Assembly (NCBI GenBank): GCA_959019775.1
Contig: CAUEPS010000030.1
Location: 1 to 15,386, forward strand
Source of the DNA: an uncultured Collinsella sp.
GTDB lineage: Bacteria > Actinomycetota > Coriobacteriia > Coriobacteriales > Coriobacteriaceae
Length of the DNA: 15,386 nucleotides
Direction of reading: 5' to 3'
Shown here in pieces: positions 5,213-13,352 of this stretch. The first letter of the stretch is position 1; each line of letters begins with the position of its first letter. The position numbers were made by a program, and so were the translations under genes. Below the pieces are notes generated by a model. That model worked only from the letters and a program-made list of their open reading frames with translations. It was not told where the DNA came from and did not search any database.

Positions 5213-7552
5213 TTAGGCATTGAAGCGGCGGCGGGTAGCACCAGCGGCGATGGCAGCGGCACCCAGACCGGCGATGATCGTAACCTGAGCGGCAACGCTA
5301 TCACCAGTGGTGGGGAGGGCAGCCTCGTCGGCCTTCTTCTCGTCGGCCTTCTTCTCGCCCTTGGCGGGAGTCGTGGTGGTCACCTGCGGCTGAGTGGGCT
5401 GAACATAGGGAACCAGCGAACCCAGGACCTTCTTGGCGGCCTCAAGCTCAGCCTGAGCCGTGGCCTCAGCATGCTTGGCGAGCTCGAGGTCAGCAAGGGC
5501 CTCGTAAGCAGCACTCTGAGCATCGGCGAACTTAGCGGCAGCAGCCTTAGCCTCCTCGGACTTAGCGCCAGTGTTGGTCTTTGCGTCCTCGAGAGCCTTG
5601 GCGGCCTCTTCCTTAGCCTTCTGAGCATTGGCGAGAGCAACCTGAGCAGCGTTGGCGGCAGCGAGGGCATCGTTCCAAGCAGCCTTCTTGGCGGCAAGGG
5701 TATTCTCAGCATTCAGAGCCTCGTTCTCGAGGTCGTTGTACTCCTGGCCCAGCTTATCAGCCTTGGCAGTAGCATCCTTCAGCGCAGCCTCGGCAGCGGC
5801 AACGACCTGCGGCTTCTTCTTAGCCTCGGCGAGGGCCTCATTAGCCTTAACCTGCTCATCGATGGCAGCGTCACGGTCAGCCTTGGCGGCCTTAGCAGCC
5901 TCAGTAGCCTTGTGGGCAGCATTGACAGCCTCGTTGTAATCCTGGCCAGACTTATCGGCCTTTGCCATGGCAGCATCAAATGCATCCTGAGCGTCCTTGA
6001 CAGCCTGCTCCTTGCCCTGAGCAGTCTTCAGGTCAGCCTCGGCCTGAGCCTTCTTATCGGTCGTCTTGTGCCAAGCAGCCTTAGCCTCATCGGCAGCGGC
6101 GCGGGCGTCCTCGGCCTTCTTCTCGTACTGGTTCTCGTTGTACTCCTGGCCGAGCTTATCGGCATCAGCCTTGAGCTGCGGATACTGCTGGCCAAGGTTC
6201 ACCAGAGCGTTTGCGGCCTTCCACTCAGTCATCTTCTGAGCGGCGGCGTTGGTAGCCTCAGTCCAAGCCTGGTATGCAGCGTCGTCCTTCTCGGTGGCAT
6301 CCTTAAGCGCATCCTCGGTAGCCTTAACTGCCTGAGAAGCATAATATGCCTCATTCTTTGCAGCTTCATACTCGGGGCTGGTGAGGACGCCTTCTTCCGT
6401 CAGCCTATCAAGCTCACGCTTCTTCGCCTCGTAATCGGCCTTGTTCTCTGCAAGCTTGTTGTTGATCTGAGCCTTCAGGGCACCAGTCTCGTTCTTCTTA
6501 GTCTCGGCCTTAGCAGCCTCGCTGTCGAGCTCGTTGAACTTCTGGCCGAGCTCGTCGGCATTTGCCTTGTTGGCGTCGAGGTTCTCGTAAGCCTCCTGAG
6601 CCTTGTTAGCCTCGGCGAGCTTGGCATCCCAAGCGTCCTTCTTAGCCTTGGCGTCCTTCTCGGCCTTGAGAGCCTCGTTGTCAAGCTTATAGAAGTTGGC
6701 AGCAGCCTCATCGTCAGCCTTCGTGGCAGCCTCAAGAGCAGCCTGGGCATCCTCGACGGAGGGAAGCTTCTTGGCAGCCTCGAGAGCAACCTGGGCGTCA
6801 TTAGCTGCCTCCAGGTCGGCCTTCATCGTGGCCTCGGCATCCTTGGCAGTCTGCTCAGCCTTAGCAGCGGCGTTGTCAAGGTCGCTCCAGTCCTGGTAAA
6901 GCTTGTCAGCCTTCTTGGCAGCGGCATCGTAGGCAGCCTGAGCCTCGTCCTCAGAAGTCAGATTCTTGGCGTTCTCCAGAGCAACCTGGGCGTCGTTCTG
7001 AGCCTGCGTGGCGTCGTTCCACTCTTTCTTCTTGGCGTCGGCGGCGGCGCGGGCCTCCTTGGCCTTCTTCTCGTACTGGTTCTCGTTGTACTCAACACCG
7101 AGTGCGTCAGCAGCTTCATGAGCGTCCTTGTAGGCCTTCTGGGCCTCGTCAAGAGCAGTCTTGGCGGTGGCGAGCTTGGTCTCGGCCTCCATCTCGGCAG
7201 CGGCAGCGTCCTCGAGGGCCTTCTGGGCCTCCTGGTCGCCGGCCTGAGCCTCGGCAGCGGCAGCCTTAGCCTCGTCGTACGCCTTCTGGGTCTTCTCGAC
7301 GTTGGCCTTAGCCTCGTCGTAGGCCTTCTGGGCCTTCTCGACGTTGGCCTTAGCGGCAGCGATCTCTTCCTTGCTGGCCTGCTTTTGCTCGGCCTTGACG
7401 TCGTCGTTGGCGTCGGTGCCGGACTCAGCGAAAGCAGCGGTCTGCAGGACCGGAGACAGTGCAAGGCTGGCGGTAACGGCCATGGTCACCGCAGGCTTAG
7501 CAAGGTTGAGCTTGGATTGCGCTTTTTTGTGCGCGGGCTGATACTTTGCCAT
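5213..7552 (-). CDS. Sortase-anchored coiled-coil surface protein (LPTTG)
   Basis: This is a 779-residue secreted, wall-anchored protein. A long signal peptide (about 1-42, basic start, hydrophobic 21-40) probably ends at AFA-ES. Residues about 60-710 are very rich in Ala, Lys, Glu and Asp, have no cysteine, and look like continuous alpha-helical coiled coil. A linker rich in Thr, Pro and Lys follows (about 715-745), then LPTTG (746-750), a hydrophobic stretch and the RRR tail. That is the full class A sortase signal, so the protein should be covalently attached to peptidoglycan with the rod projecting outward. A module starting with ADKLGQEYN-like sequence recurs about every 66-69 residues (near 149, 215, 284, 332, 463, 532 and 598). 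The start has AAAGGGGA just upstream. The architecture resembles M-protein-like adhesins, but no ligand can be read from the sequence. The gene is monocistronic between terminators and a 151-bp gap. Confidence 0.88.
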   Translation of the reverse strand: MAKYQPAHKKAQSKLNLAKPAVTMAVTASLALSPVLQTAAFAESGTDANDDVKAEQKQASKEEIAAAKANVEKAQKAYDEAKANVEKTQKAYDEAKAAAAEAQAGDQEAQKALEDAAAAEMEAETKLATAKTALDEAQKAYKDAHEAADALGVEYNENQYEKKAKEARAAADAKKKEWNDATQAQNDAQVALENAKNLTSEDEAQAAYDAAAKKADKLYQDWSDLDNAAAKAEQTAKDAEATMKADLEAANDAQVALEAAKKLPSVEDAQAALEAATKADDEAAANFYKLDNEALKAEKDAKAKKDAWDAKLAEANKAQEAYENLDANKANADELGQKFNELDSEAAKAETKKNETGALKAQINNKLAENKADYEAKKRELDRLTEEGVLTSPEYEAAKNEAYYASQAVKATEDALKDATEKDDAAYQAWTEATNAAAQKMTEWKAANALVNLGQQYPQLKADADKLGQEYNENQYEKKAEDARAAADEAKAAWHKTTDKKAQAEADLKTAQGKEQAVKDAQDAFDAAMAKADKSGQDYNEAVNAAHKATEAAKAAKADRDAAIDEQVKANEALAEAKKKPQVVAAAEAALKDATAKADKLGQEYNDLENEALNAENTLAAKKAAWNDALAAANAAQVALANAQKAKEEAAKALEDAKTNTGAKSEEAKAAAAKFADAQSAAYEALADLELAKHAEATAQAELEAAKKVLGSLVPYVQPTQPQVTTTTPAKGEKKADEKKADEAALPTTGDSVAAQVTIIAGLGAAAIAAGATRRRFNA

Positions 7553-7640
7553 GTTTTCCCCTTTGTTCAGAAACAGCCCGTCCCGAAAAACGAGACAGAT
7601 TTACTAATGTACGGTTTATTTAAAAGGAAAAAAACGCGAA

Positions 7641-7656
7641 TTGGTTGCGCAACCAA
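7641..7656. promoter_or_regulatory. Palindrome TTGGTTGCGCAACCAA upstream of the surface-protein gene
   Basis: This perfect 16-bp palindrome lies 89 bp upstream of the surface-protein start codon in an A/T-rich intergenic region. Its core GTTGCGCAAC also occurs at 14958-14969, next to the rrf2 promoter. That makes it a candidate operator for a dimeric regulator. I found no convincing -10/-35 pair here. Confidence 0.4.
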
Positions 7657-7703
7657 GCTGTATCTATGGTTTAGACTTTTTTTGCAAAAAAGTTTGCAAA
7701 AAG

Positions 7704-8369
7704 CTATTGCACCACCCGTACGCTGGGGCAAAGATCTGCCAGCGGGCACTCGTCGCACTTGGGTTTGCGGGCGTCGCAAATCTCGCGGCCAAAGGTAATC
7801 CACTGATGGTTGACCGACTCCCAATACTCGTGCGGCAAAATCTTGAGCAGATCTTGCTCGGTCTTGAGCGGCTCTTTGGCATGCGTCTTAGGACTCAGCA
7901 TCAGGCGATGCGCGATGCGGTTGACGTGTGTATCGACCGCGATGCCCTCGACAATGCCAAACCCCACGTTGAGCACGATGTTCGCCGTTTTGCGTCCCAC
8001 GCCCGGCAGCTTTACAAGCTCTTTCATGTCGGCCGGCACCTCGCCGCCGCAATCGGCGACGATCATCTGCGCGGCCTCCACGGCGTGCTTGGCCTTGCTC
8101 TTATAAAAGCCAAGTGACTTGATAGTATCCGCCACGTCGGCCACGCTCGCCCCCGCCATGGCCTCGGGCGTGGGCCACTGGGCAAACAGCCGCGGCGTCA
8201 CCTTGTTGACCTGCGCGTCGGTCGTCTGAGCCGAGAGCAGCACCGCGATGAGCAGCCTAAAGGGATTCTCGTGGTCCAAGAAGCACTCGACCGGGCCATA
8301 GCGACGGTTAAGGCGCTCGCACACCTCGATGGCGCGTTCGCGTTTGGCGGCATTGGTCTCGCGTGGCAT
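7704..8369 (-). CDS. nth: Endonuclease III (DNA glycosylase/AP lyase)
   Basis: This 221-residue protein is endonuclease III, which removes oxidised pyrimidines from DNA and cleaves the abasic site in base excision repair. The helix-hairpin-helix LPGVGRKTAN carries catalytic Lys127, and VDTHV carries Asp146. The C-terminal [4Fe-4S] ligands are in the standard C-x6-C-x2-C-x5-C spacing (Cys198, 205, 208, 214). Length is normal for the family (E. coli Nth is 211). The start at 8369 is preferred because GAGGAG lies 5 nt upstream; an ATG eight codons earlier has no such site. It follows the ABC exporter gene by 63 nt on the same strand and is probably co-transcribed with it. Confidence 0.95.
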   Translation of the reverse strand: MPRETNAAKRERAIEVCERLNRRYGPVECFLDHENPFRLLIAVLLSAQTTDAQVNKVTPRLFAQWPTPEAMAGASVADVADTIKSLGFYKSKAKHAVEAAQMIVADCGGEVPADMKELVKLPGVGRKTANIVLNVGFGIVEGIAVDTHVNRIAHRLMLSPKTHAKEPLKTEQDLLKILPHEYWESVNHQWITFGREICDARKPKCDECPLADLCPSVRVVQ

Positions 8370-8432
8370 AACGACTCCTCGACTCAACGGCATAACAAAC
8401 CTATGGGCACGATTGTCCCACGTATGGGGTCT

Positions 8433-10235
8433 TTACGCCTCCAAAAATGCGCCGGTCTGGCGGCCCCACAGGCTTGCGTACTCGCCGCCCGCCTCGACAA
8501 GCTGCGCATGCGTACCGTCCTCGACAATCTCGCCGTCCGCCAGCACCACGATGCGGTCGAGCGCCGCTACGGTGGACAGGCGATGTGCCACCACAATGGA
8601 GGTGCGGCCGCGCATCAGGTTCTCGAGCGCCTCCTGCACCAGCGCCTCGGACTCGCTGTCCAAGGCAGACGTCGCCTCGTCGAGCACCAGAATCGGCGCA
8701 TCGGTCAGGATAGCGCGGGCGATGGCCACGCGCTGGCGTTGGCCGCCCGAAAGCTTGACGCCGCGCTCGCCCACCATGGTGTCAAAGCCACGGGGCAGAC
8801 GGTCGATAAACTCCAGGGCATTGGCCAGGCGCGCAGCCTCGCGAATCTGTTCGTCGGTGGCATCGGGACGTCCGTAGGCGATATTCTCGCGAATGGAGCG
8901 GTGGAACAGCAGCGCCTCCTGCGGCACGTAGGCAACCTGGCGGCGCAGGCTCTGCTGCGTACAGCGCGAGACATCCTGGCCGTCCACGAGCACGCGGCCG
9001 CCCTGCACGTCGTCCAGGCGCAGCAACAGCTTGGTGAGCGTCGTCTTGCCCGAGCCCGATTTGCCCACCAGACCCACGCGCTGGCCCGCCGCCACATGAA
9101 GCGTCAGGTCGTTGAACACGCTCTCGCCCGCCGCGGCATCACGGTATGCAAAGCTCAAGTGCTCAAAATCAATCGCGCCCTCGCTCACCTTGAGCTCGGG
9201 GGCGTTCTCGTCGTCTGCCACCAGACACGGCTCGTCCAGCACGCGCGTCATCTCGGCCGCATCGCCCAGCGCGCGGTTGATGCGCTGCATCATGGAGCTC
9301 ACGTAGTTCAGACGCATGGTGAGATTGTACGTATAGGTAAAGATCATGACAAGCGCGCCGGCAGAGACGCCAAACCACGCGTTGCCGCCCGCCACGAACA
9401 CACTCACCACGGCCATGGTGATGACGATGAGGCCCGAGGTCGTAAAGTTGCGCTGCATCATGGCGTGCATCGAAACCGTTTCGGCGTCGCGCGCGGCGCG
9501 GTCGGCGCTATCGAACAGGTCGTGCTCAAAGTCTTCGCGCCCACAGGTCTTGACGGCCAGGATGTTCGTGACCGCGTCGGAAAGCACGCCCGACAGCTTG
9601 TTCTGCGCGGCGGACGTCGCGGCCGAAAGCGGCATGATGCGCTTATACATAAGCCAGACAAACGCAATGTAGACGACCATAATGCCCACCAGGATCACGG
9701 TAAACGTCGGCACCACCGGAGCGAGCGCCGCTACCGTGCAGACAACCGAGGTGATGGTGGGAATGAGCGAATACACCGTTACGTCCACCAGACCCGTGTA
9801 GCCGCTCATAAAACGACTCGTTTGGCTCACAAGCGATCCGCCAAAGCGGCTGGTGTGGAATGTCATGGATTGATTGGAGAGCGTGTCGAAGCACAAGCGC
9901 GCCAGGTGATAGTTGCCCGCAATCTCGAGCTTGTAGACGGTGTAGTCCTGCAGCTTGGAGAGGATCTGGCCTACCAGGTTAACGAGCACGAGCGCCAGAA
10001 TGTAAGGGCCAAAGACCTCAAACACCCGGTCGCCTGCCACGGGGCCGGCCTGGACGCGGTCGACAATAAGCGCCATCACGTAGGTGTTGGCAAACGTGAG
10101 CAAAAAGATGTAGCCCGCCGACGAGAACACCGAAAGAAAGACGATCAGCGGCTGCGTGCGCGTGACATCCCAAAAACGCTGCAACGTGCGGCGCACGGTA
10201 GAGCGTTTGAGCGGACTGGTGCTTCTCTGAGACAT
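8433..10235 (-). CDS. ABC exporter half-transporter (fused membrane and ATPase domains)
   Basis: This 600-residue protein is a type I/IV ABC exporter of the MsbA/MDR half-transporter kind. The N-terminal membrane domain (about 20-320) has five or six hydrophobic segments. The ATPase domain has Walker A GKSGSGKT (391-398), Q-loop YVPQEALLF, signature LSGGQ (495-499), Walker B ILVLDE (515-520) and the H-loop AHRLST. All are intact. It must dimerise. No second half-transporter is next to it, so it is either a homodimer or pairs with a distant gene. The start at 10235 has AAAGGA 5 nt upstream; the in-frame ATG at 10271 does not. The cargo cannot be deduced; lipids, drugs or peptides are all known for the family. 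nth follows 63 nt downstream. Confidence 0.92.
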   Translation of the reverse strand: MSQRSTSPLKRSTVRRTLQRFWDVTRTQPLIVFLSVFSSAGYIFLLTFANTYVMALIVDRVQAGPVAGDRVFEVFGPYILALVLVNLVGQILSKLQDYTVYKLEIAGNYHLARLCFDTLSNQSMTFHTSRFGGSLVSQTSRFMSGYTGLVDVTVYSLIPTITSVVCTVAALAPVVPTFTVILVGIMVVYIAFVWLMYKRIMPLSAATSAAQNKLSGVLSDAVTNILAVKTCGREDFEHDLFDSADRAARDAETVSMHAMMQRNFTTSGLIVITMAVVSVFVAGGNAWFGVSAGALVMIFTYTYNLTMRLNYVSSMMQRINRALGDAAEMTRVLDEPCLVADDENAPELKVSEGAIDFEHLSFAYRDAAAGESVFNDLTLHVAAGQRVGLVGKSGSGKTTLTKLLLRLDDVQGGRVLVDGQDVSRCTQQSLRRQVAYVPQEALLFHRSIRENIAYGRPDATDEQIREAARLANALEFIDRLPRGFDTMVGERGVKLSGGQRQRVAIARAILTDAPILVLDEATSALDSESEALVQEALENLMRGRTSIVVAHRLSTVAALDRIVVLADGEIVEDGTHAQLVEAGGEYASLWGRQTGAFLEA

Positions 10236-10310
10236 GTGCTTCCTTTCGCGTCTGATAGGGCGAAACGCCATTGTGGCACACTAAAGTGCACTTCAGGCAA
10301 GCACGATGCG

Positions 10311-10342
10311 AAAAGCGCCCGCGCAGTGTTTGCGCAGGCGCC
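10311..10342 (-). terminator. rmuC terminator
   Basis: GCGCC and GCGCA (10315-10325) pair with TGCGC and GGCGC (10331-10341) with one mismatch and a 5-nt loop. On the minus strand the stem is followed by TTTT. It lies about 17 nt after the rmuC stop codon. Confidence 0.75.
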
Positions 10343-10358
10343 CCGCCGTCCGTTGCGG

Positions 10359-11714
10359 CTAGTCCTCGTCTTCCTGGCCCGCGAGTAAGCCTGCGGACTC
10401 CAAGCCCAAAATCGCGTCGGCCTCCCGCGCGTCTTCCAGCGCGTCGATGTCCTTGAGCTTGCGCTCCATAACGTTGGTGCGCGTGGTGATAATGCCCTCG
10501 ACCGTTTTACCCGCGGTCTCGATCTGCTGCTGGGCGCGGCGGAGCGCCTTTTGATAGCGTGGCAGTTCGGCCTTGACGGCGGAAAGCACGCGCAGCACGT
10601 CATCGGTGCGTTTTTGCAGCCTAAACGTCTGGTAGCTCATCTGCAAGCTGTTGAGGATGGCGGCCATGGTACTGGGGCCGGCAACGTTGACGTGATAGTC
10701 GCGGCCCAGGGTCTCGATAAGCCCGGGGCGGCTGACGACCTCGGCGTACAGACCCTCAAACGGCACGAACAGAATGCCAAAGTTGGTCGTCGCGGGCACG
10801 CTCAGGTACTTCTCGCAAATGTCCTTTGCCTCGCGCTTCACCATCATATCGAGCGTCTTGCGCGCGGCGGCAACGGCCTCCGCGTCGCCCGACTCCTGGG
10901 CGTCGAGCAGATGCTCATATGCATCGCCGGGAAACTTGGAGTCGATTGGCAGCAGCACGGGGTCGCCCTCGTCTACCGGCAGCTTGACGGCAAACTCAAC
11001 GCGCTCCGAGGCGCCAGGCTTGGTGGCTACGTTTTCCAGATACTGGTCGGGCGTAAGAATGTCCGCCAGGATTGCGCCCAGCTGCACCTCGCCCAAAATG
11101 CCGCGTGCCTTCACATTGCCCAGCACGCGCTTAAGGTCGCCCACGCCGGTGGCGATAGACTGCATGTCACCCAGGCCCTTGTACACGGCCTCGAGCTGGT
11201 CACTCACTTGCTTAAACGATGCAGACAGACGGTCGTTGAGCGTACGGGAAAGCTTTTCGTCCACCGTCGCGCGCATCTGATCGAGCTGCACGTTGTTGTC
11301 CTTGCGGATGGCGCCCAGCTGTGCATCGACCGTCTCGCGCACCTTGTCCAGGCGATGCTCGATGCCCTCGCGGTTGGCGCCAAGCTGCTGGGCCGTCTCA
11401 CGGCGCAGGTCATCCATACGGTCGCCAGCCTGCGAGAACTCGCGCGCAATGGTCAGGTAGCGTTGCTGCTCCACGGCGGCGTCGGTCGTCTGCTGCTGCG
11501 CGATGGCATTTGCCGTGCGGCGGGTTTCTGCCAGCGCGACGTTCAGGGCATCGAGCGCGTTGTTGGCCTGCTCGAGCGCCGCCAGCGTCTCCGCACCGCT
11601 ATCGCCGCGCTCCCGCAGCTCGGCGCGAAGGCTCTTAAGCTGCAGGGCACAAGCCACGGCAACCCCCACCGCCACCAAGGCAATCACAACAAGCGCAATA
11701 TCAATAGCAGACAT
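10359..11714 (-). CDS. rmuC: DNA recombination protein RmuC
   Basis: This 451-residue protein belongs to the RmuC family. E. coli RmuC limits recombination at inverted repeats; the family has a predicted nuclease-like fold. A membrane segment at residues 5-24 is followed by a long coiled coil (about 25-190). The conserved RmuC core comes next, with KARGILGEVQLGAIL (202-216), LPIDSKFP (255-262), FGILFVPFE (312-320) and GPSTMAAILNSLQM (346-359). The C-terminus is acidic (GQEDED). The length is close to the usual 450-475. The start at 11714 is supported by GGCGGAG just upstream and gives the typical one-TM N-terminus. The upstream neighbour on the same strand ends 122 bp away. The protein should be membrane-tethered with its core in the cytoplasm. 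Confidence 0.93.
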   Translation of the reverse strand: MSAIDIALVVIALVAVGVAVACALQLKSLRAELRERGDSGAETLAALEQANNALDALNVALAETRRTANAIAQQQTTDAAVEQQRYLTIAREFSQAGDRMDDLRRETAQQLGANREGIEHRLDKVRETVDAQLGAIRKDNNVQLDQMRATVDEKLSRTLNDRLSASFKQVSDQLEAVYKGLGDMQSIATGVGDLKRVLGNVKARGILGEVQLGAILADILTPDQYLENVATKPGASERVEFAVKLPVDEGDPVLLPIDSKFPGDAYEHLLDAQESGDAEAVAAARKTLDMMVKREAKDICEKYLSVPATTNFGILFVPFEGLYAEVVSRPGLIETLGRDYHVNVAGPSTMAAILNSLQMSYQTFRLQKRTDDVLRVLSAVKAELPRYQKALRRAQQQIETAGKTVEGIITTRTNVMERKLKDIDALEDAREADAILGLESAGLLAGQEDED

Positions 11715-11836
11715 AGACTCCGCCCAACAAACCCAATCGATTATCAATCAAAACCGCGATCAATCTTACCCCGCCACACGCACCTGGCGCTTCACGGCAA
11801 TCGGGCAAATGGATTTGTGCCACAGACATCAAAACG

Positions 11837-12259
11837 CTAACTCTCCCAGCCGGAGCGGATGGTTGTTATGACGTCGCCTAGGCGCTGGCCGAGAGCTGCC
11901 AAGTGCTGAAGCACCTCATTGGGTGAGGCGCCGTTGAGAATGCACGTGAAGGCATATGAGGCCAAGAAGATTGCTGCGAGTCCCAACGGGATCAGCACAA
12001 TCATCGCTAACGTGCGCAGGCGCTGGCCCACGCGGCGGTGACGCGTGCGGCGCTTGTCGAACGCAAGCTCCTGCGCATATGAATCTTGTTGTACGGAATA
12101 GTTCTCTGGCGCCGATCTGCCCGCAGGCGAAACCGCAGGCGTGGCATTTTGCGCAGGGGGCTGAGCGGCTACCCCTTGCATTTGCATCTCCATAAGCCGT
12201 TGCTGTTGGCGCAACATGCGCTCGGCTTGTTGCTGCGGGGTCTCGAGAAACAGGTCCAT
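11837..12259 (-). CDS. Small single-pass membrane protein of unknown function
   Basis: This is a 140-residue protein I do not recognise. The N-terminal 30 residues are rich in Gln and Met with charged residues (ETPQQQAERMLRQQQRLMEM), which suggests a short coiled coil. A Pro/Ala linker follows (about 31-52), then a strongly basic patch (KRRTRHRRVGQRLR, 69-82) and one membrane helix (about 84-107). The basic patch before the helix predicts a cytoplasmic N-terminus. About 30 residues remain outside the membrane. The start at 12259 has GAGGAGG 5 nt upstream, which is why I prefer it over a frame open to 12586; that longer frame would run through a terminator hairpin. rmuC lies 122 bp downstream and could be in the same transcript, although nothing links them functionally. 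Confidence 0.75.
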   Translation of the reverse strand: MDLFLETPQQQAERMLRQQQRLMEMQMQGVAAQPPAQNATPAVSPAGRSAPENYSVQQDSYAQELAFDKRRTRHRRVGQRLRTLAMIVLIPLGLAAIFLASYAFTCILNGASPNEVLQHLAALGQRLGDVITTIRSGWES

Positions 12260-12512
12260 GCCGGCCTCCTCAATCGGAGCATTTGACGCTTGCGCCCAGC
12301 ATCCCGCACCGCCAAGGCCACGGCAACGCAATCCGTAGCAATAGCTGCAAAGTTTCTTGCTGACAAAAGCTGTCGAAAACCTCAACAACTCCCCTACCAG
12401 CACTTTCTCTGAGCTTTTTTGTCGAATAATCTTTTGCCCTTCCACCAACCCGCCAACTAACCAAAACCTGACCAAAAGCTTGACGGAAATTGTGAAGACC
12501 GGGACCCCACAC

Positions 12513-12540
12513 AAAAAGTGCCGCCCCAAAGGGGCGGCAC
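12513..12540 (-). terminator. Strong terminator upstream of the small membrane protein gene
   Basis: GTGCCGCCCC (12518-12527) pairs exactly with 12531-12540 around AAA, and the minus strand continues with TTTTT (12513-12517). It would end transcripts coming from rubrerythrin. Together with the repeat at 12590-12679 it fills much of the 441-bp gap 12260-12700; I see no gene in 12260-12512, which presumably holds the promoter of the small membrane protein gene. Confidence 0.85.
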
Positions 12541-12589
12541 ACAAACTTCTAATCAGCTTTTCAGTAACGAGCACGCGATGACCCAACGC

Positions 12590-12679
12590 CGGAGCGCAGG
12601 GCGGGGAAATACCTTTGCCTCGCGCGACCCTGCGGAGCCGTGAGCGAGAGGGAAAGGTATTTCCCCGCCCTGCGCTCCG
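12590..12679. repeat. Large inverted repeat, 27-bp perfect arms
   Basis: Positions 12590-12616 are the exact reverse complement of 12653-12679; the arm contains GGAGCGCAGGGCGGGGAAAT. After one mismatch the pairing continues inward through CCTC/GAGG and CGC/GCG, leaving a loop of about 16-20 nt. The whole 90-bp unit could form a very stable hairpin. There is no T tract after it on either strand, so it is not a standard terminator. A miniature transposable element, a REP-like extragenic repeat or a structured RNA are possible. Confidence 0.7.
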
Positions 12680-12700
12680 CAGTCCACGTTCGTATCGGCG

Positions 12701-13240
12701 CTAGTAGTTCACCACCTGCTCCTCAAAGTACGCCTTCGGGTGGTTGCAAACCGGGCATACCTCGGGCGCCTCAGCGCCCACATGCAGGTGCCCGCAGTTC
12801 AGGCACCTCCACACCTTCACGCCCTCGCGCTCAAACACCTCGCCCGACTCAATGCGCTCGACAAGCTTGTTGTAGCGCTCCTCGTGAGCCTTCTCCACGG
12901 CACCGACGCCACGGAACTTCTCGGCGATCTCGGTAAAGCCCTCCTCCTCGGCGGTCTTGGCGAACTCGTCGTACATCGTGGTCCACTCGTAGTTCTCGCC
13001 CGCAGCAGCATCACGCAAGTTATCCAGGGTGCCGGGAACGGCGCCGTCGTGCAGATACTTAAACCACAGCTTGGCGTGCTCGGACTCGTTGCCTGCGGTC
13101 TCGGCAAAGATATTCGAGATCTGAACGTAGCCATCCTTCTTGGCCTTAGATGCGTAGTAGCGATACTTGGTATGCGCCTGGGACTCACCGGCAAAAGCGG
13201 TCTCGAGGTTCTTCTTGGTTTGAGAGTTCTCAAAATCCAT
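12701..13240 (-). CDS. rbr: Rubrerythrin
   Basis: This 179-residue rubrerythrin is a non-haem di-iron peroxidase that reduces hydrogen peroxide in the cytoplasm of anaerobes. The N-terminal ferritin-like domain supplies iron ligands including Glu19 (AGES), the ESEH motif near residues 52-55 and EKAHEE (Glu116, His119). The C-terminal rubredoxin domain has the Fe(Cys)4 site in WRCLNCG and CPVCNHP (Cys146, 149, 162, 165). Both domains are complete. The start at 13240 follows GAAGGGAAG with 7 nt spacing; the upstream in-frame ATG at 13261 is less likely. It stands alone, separated from the MutY-like gene by 112 bp. Electron donors (for example rubredoxin or its reductase) are not encoded nearby. 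Confidence 0.95.
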   Translation of the reverse strand: MDFENSQTKKNLETAFAGESQAHTKYRYYASKAKKDGYVQISNIFAETAGNESEHAKLWFKYLHDGAVPGTLDNLRDAAAGENYEWTTMYDEFAKTAEEEGFTEIAEKFRGVGAVEKAHEERYNKLVERIESGEVFEREGVKVWRCLNCGHLHVGAEAPEVCPVCNHPKAYFEEQVVNY

Positions 13241-13352
13241 AGGTGTACTTCCCTTCAACATGCCGCCCGTAGGCTTCGAGCGGCCTTGCCTTTAGGATGC
13301 CCTCATGTCGAAAATCTAAACCTTACAATCCTGTTTTTCAGATTCGGGTGGG

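Noticed and set aside
7679..7702. CRISPR-like direct repeats
   Set aside because: Only two short A/T-rich units with no spacer of normal size and no cas genes. No CRISPR array was found anywhere in the window.
5471..7798. A 775-codon open frame on the plus strand opposite the surface-protein gene
   Set aside because: It mirrors the biased Ala/Lys/Glu codons of the real gene, reads as Leu/Ser/Gly-rich low-complexity sequence, and has no ribosome binding site, signal or domain. The minus-strand gene has signal peptide, LPTTG anchor and terminator.
8271..10388. A 705-codon open frame on the plus strand opposite nth and the ABC exporter
   Set aside because: GC-rich antisense artefact, rich in Arg, His and Ala, with no recognisable domain. 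The minus-strand frames carry full ABC and endonuclease III motifs.
10551..11840. A 429-codon open frame on the plus strand opposite rmuC
   Set aside because: Antisense shadow; the minus strand shows clear RmuC motifs, start site and terminator.
12260..12586. Extension of the small membrane protein to a start at 12586
   Set aside because: The added 109 residues are Cys/Arg-rich with no domain and would span a perfect terminator hairpin (12513-12540). The ATG at 12259 has an excellent ribosome binding site.
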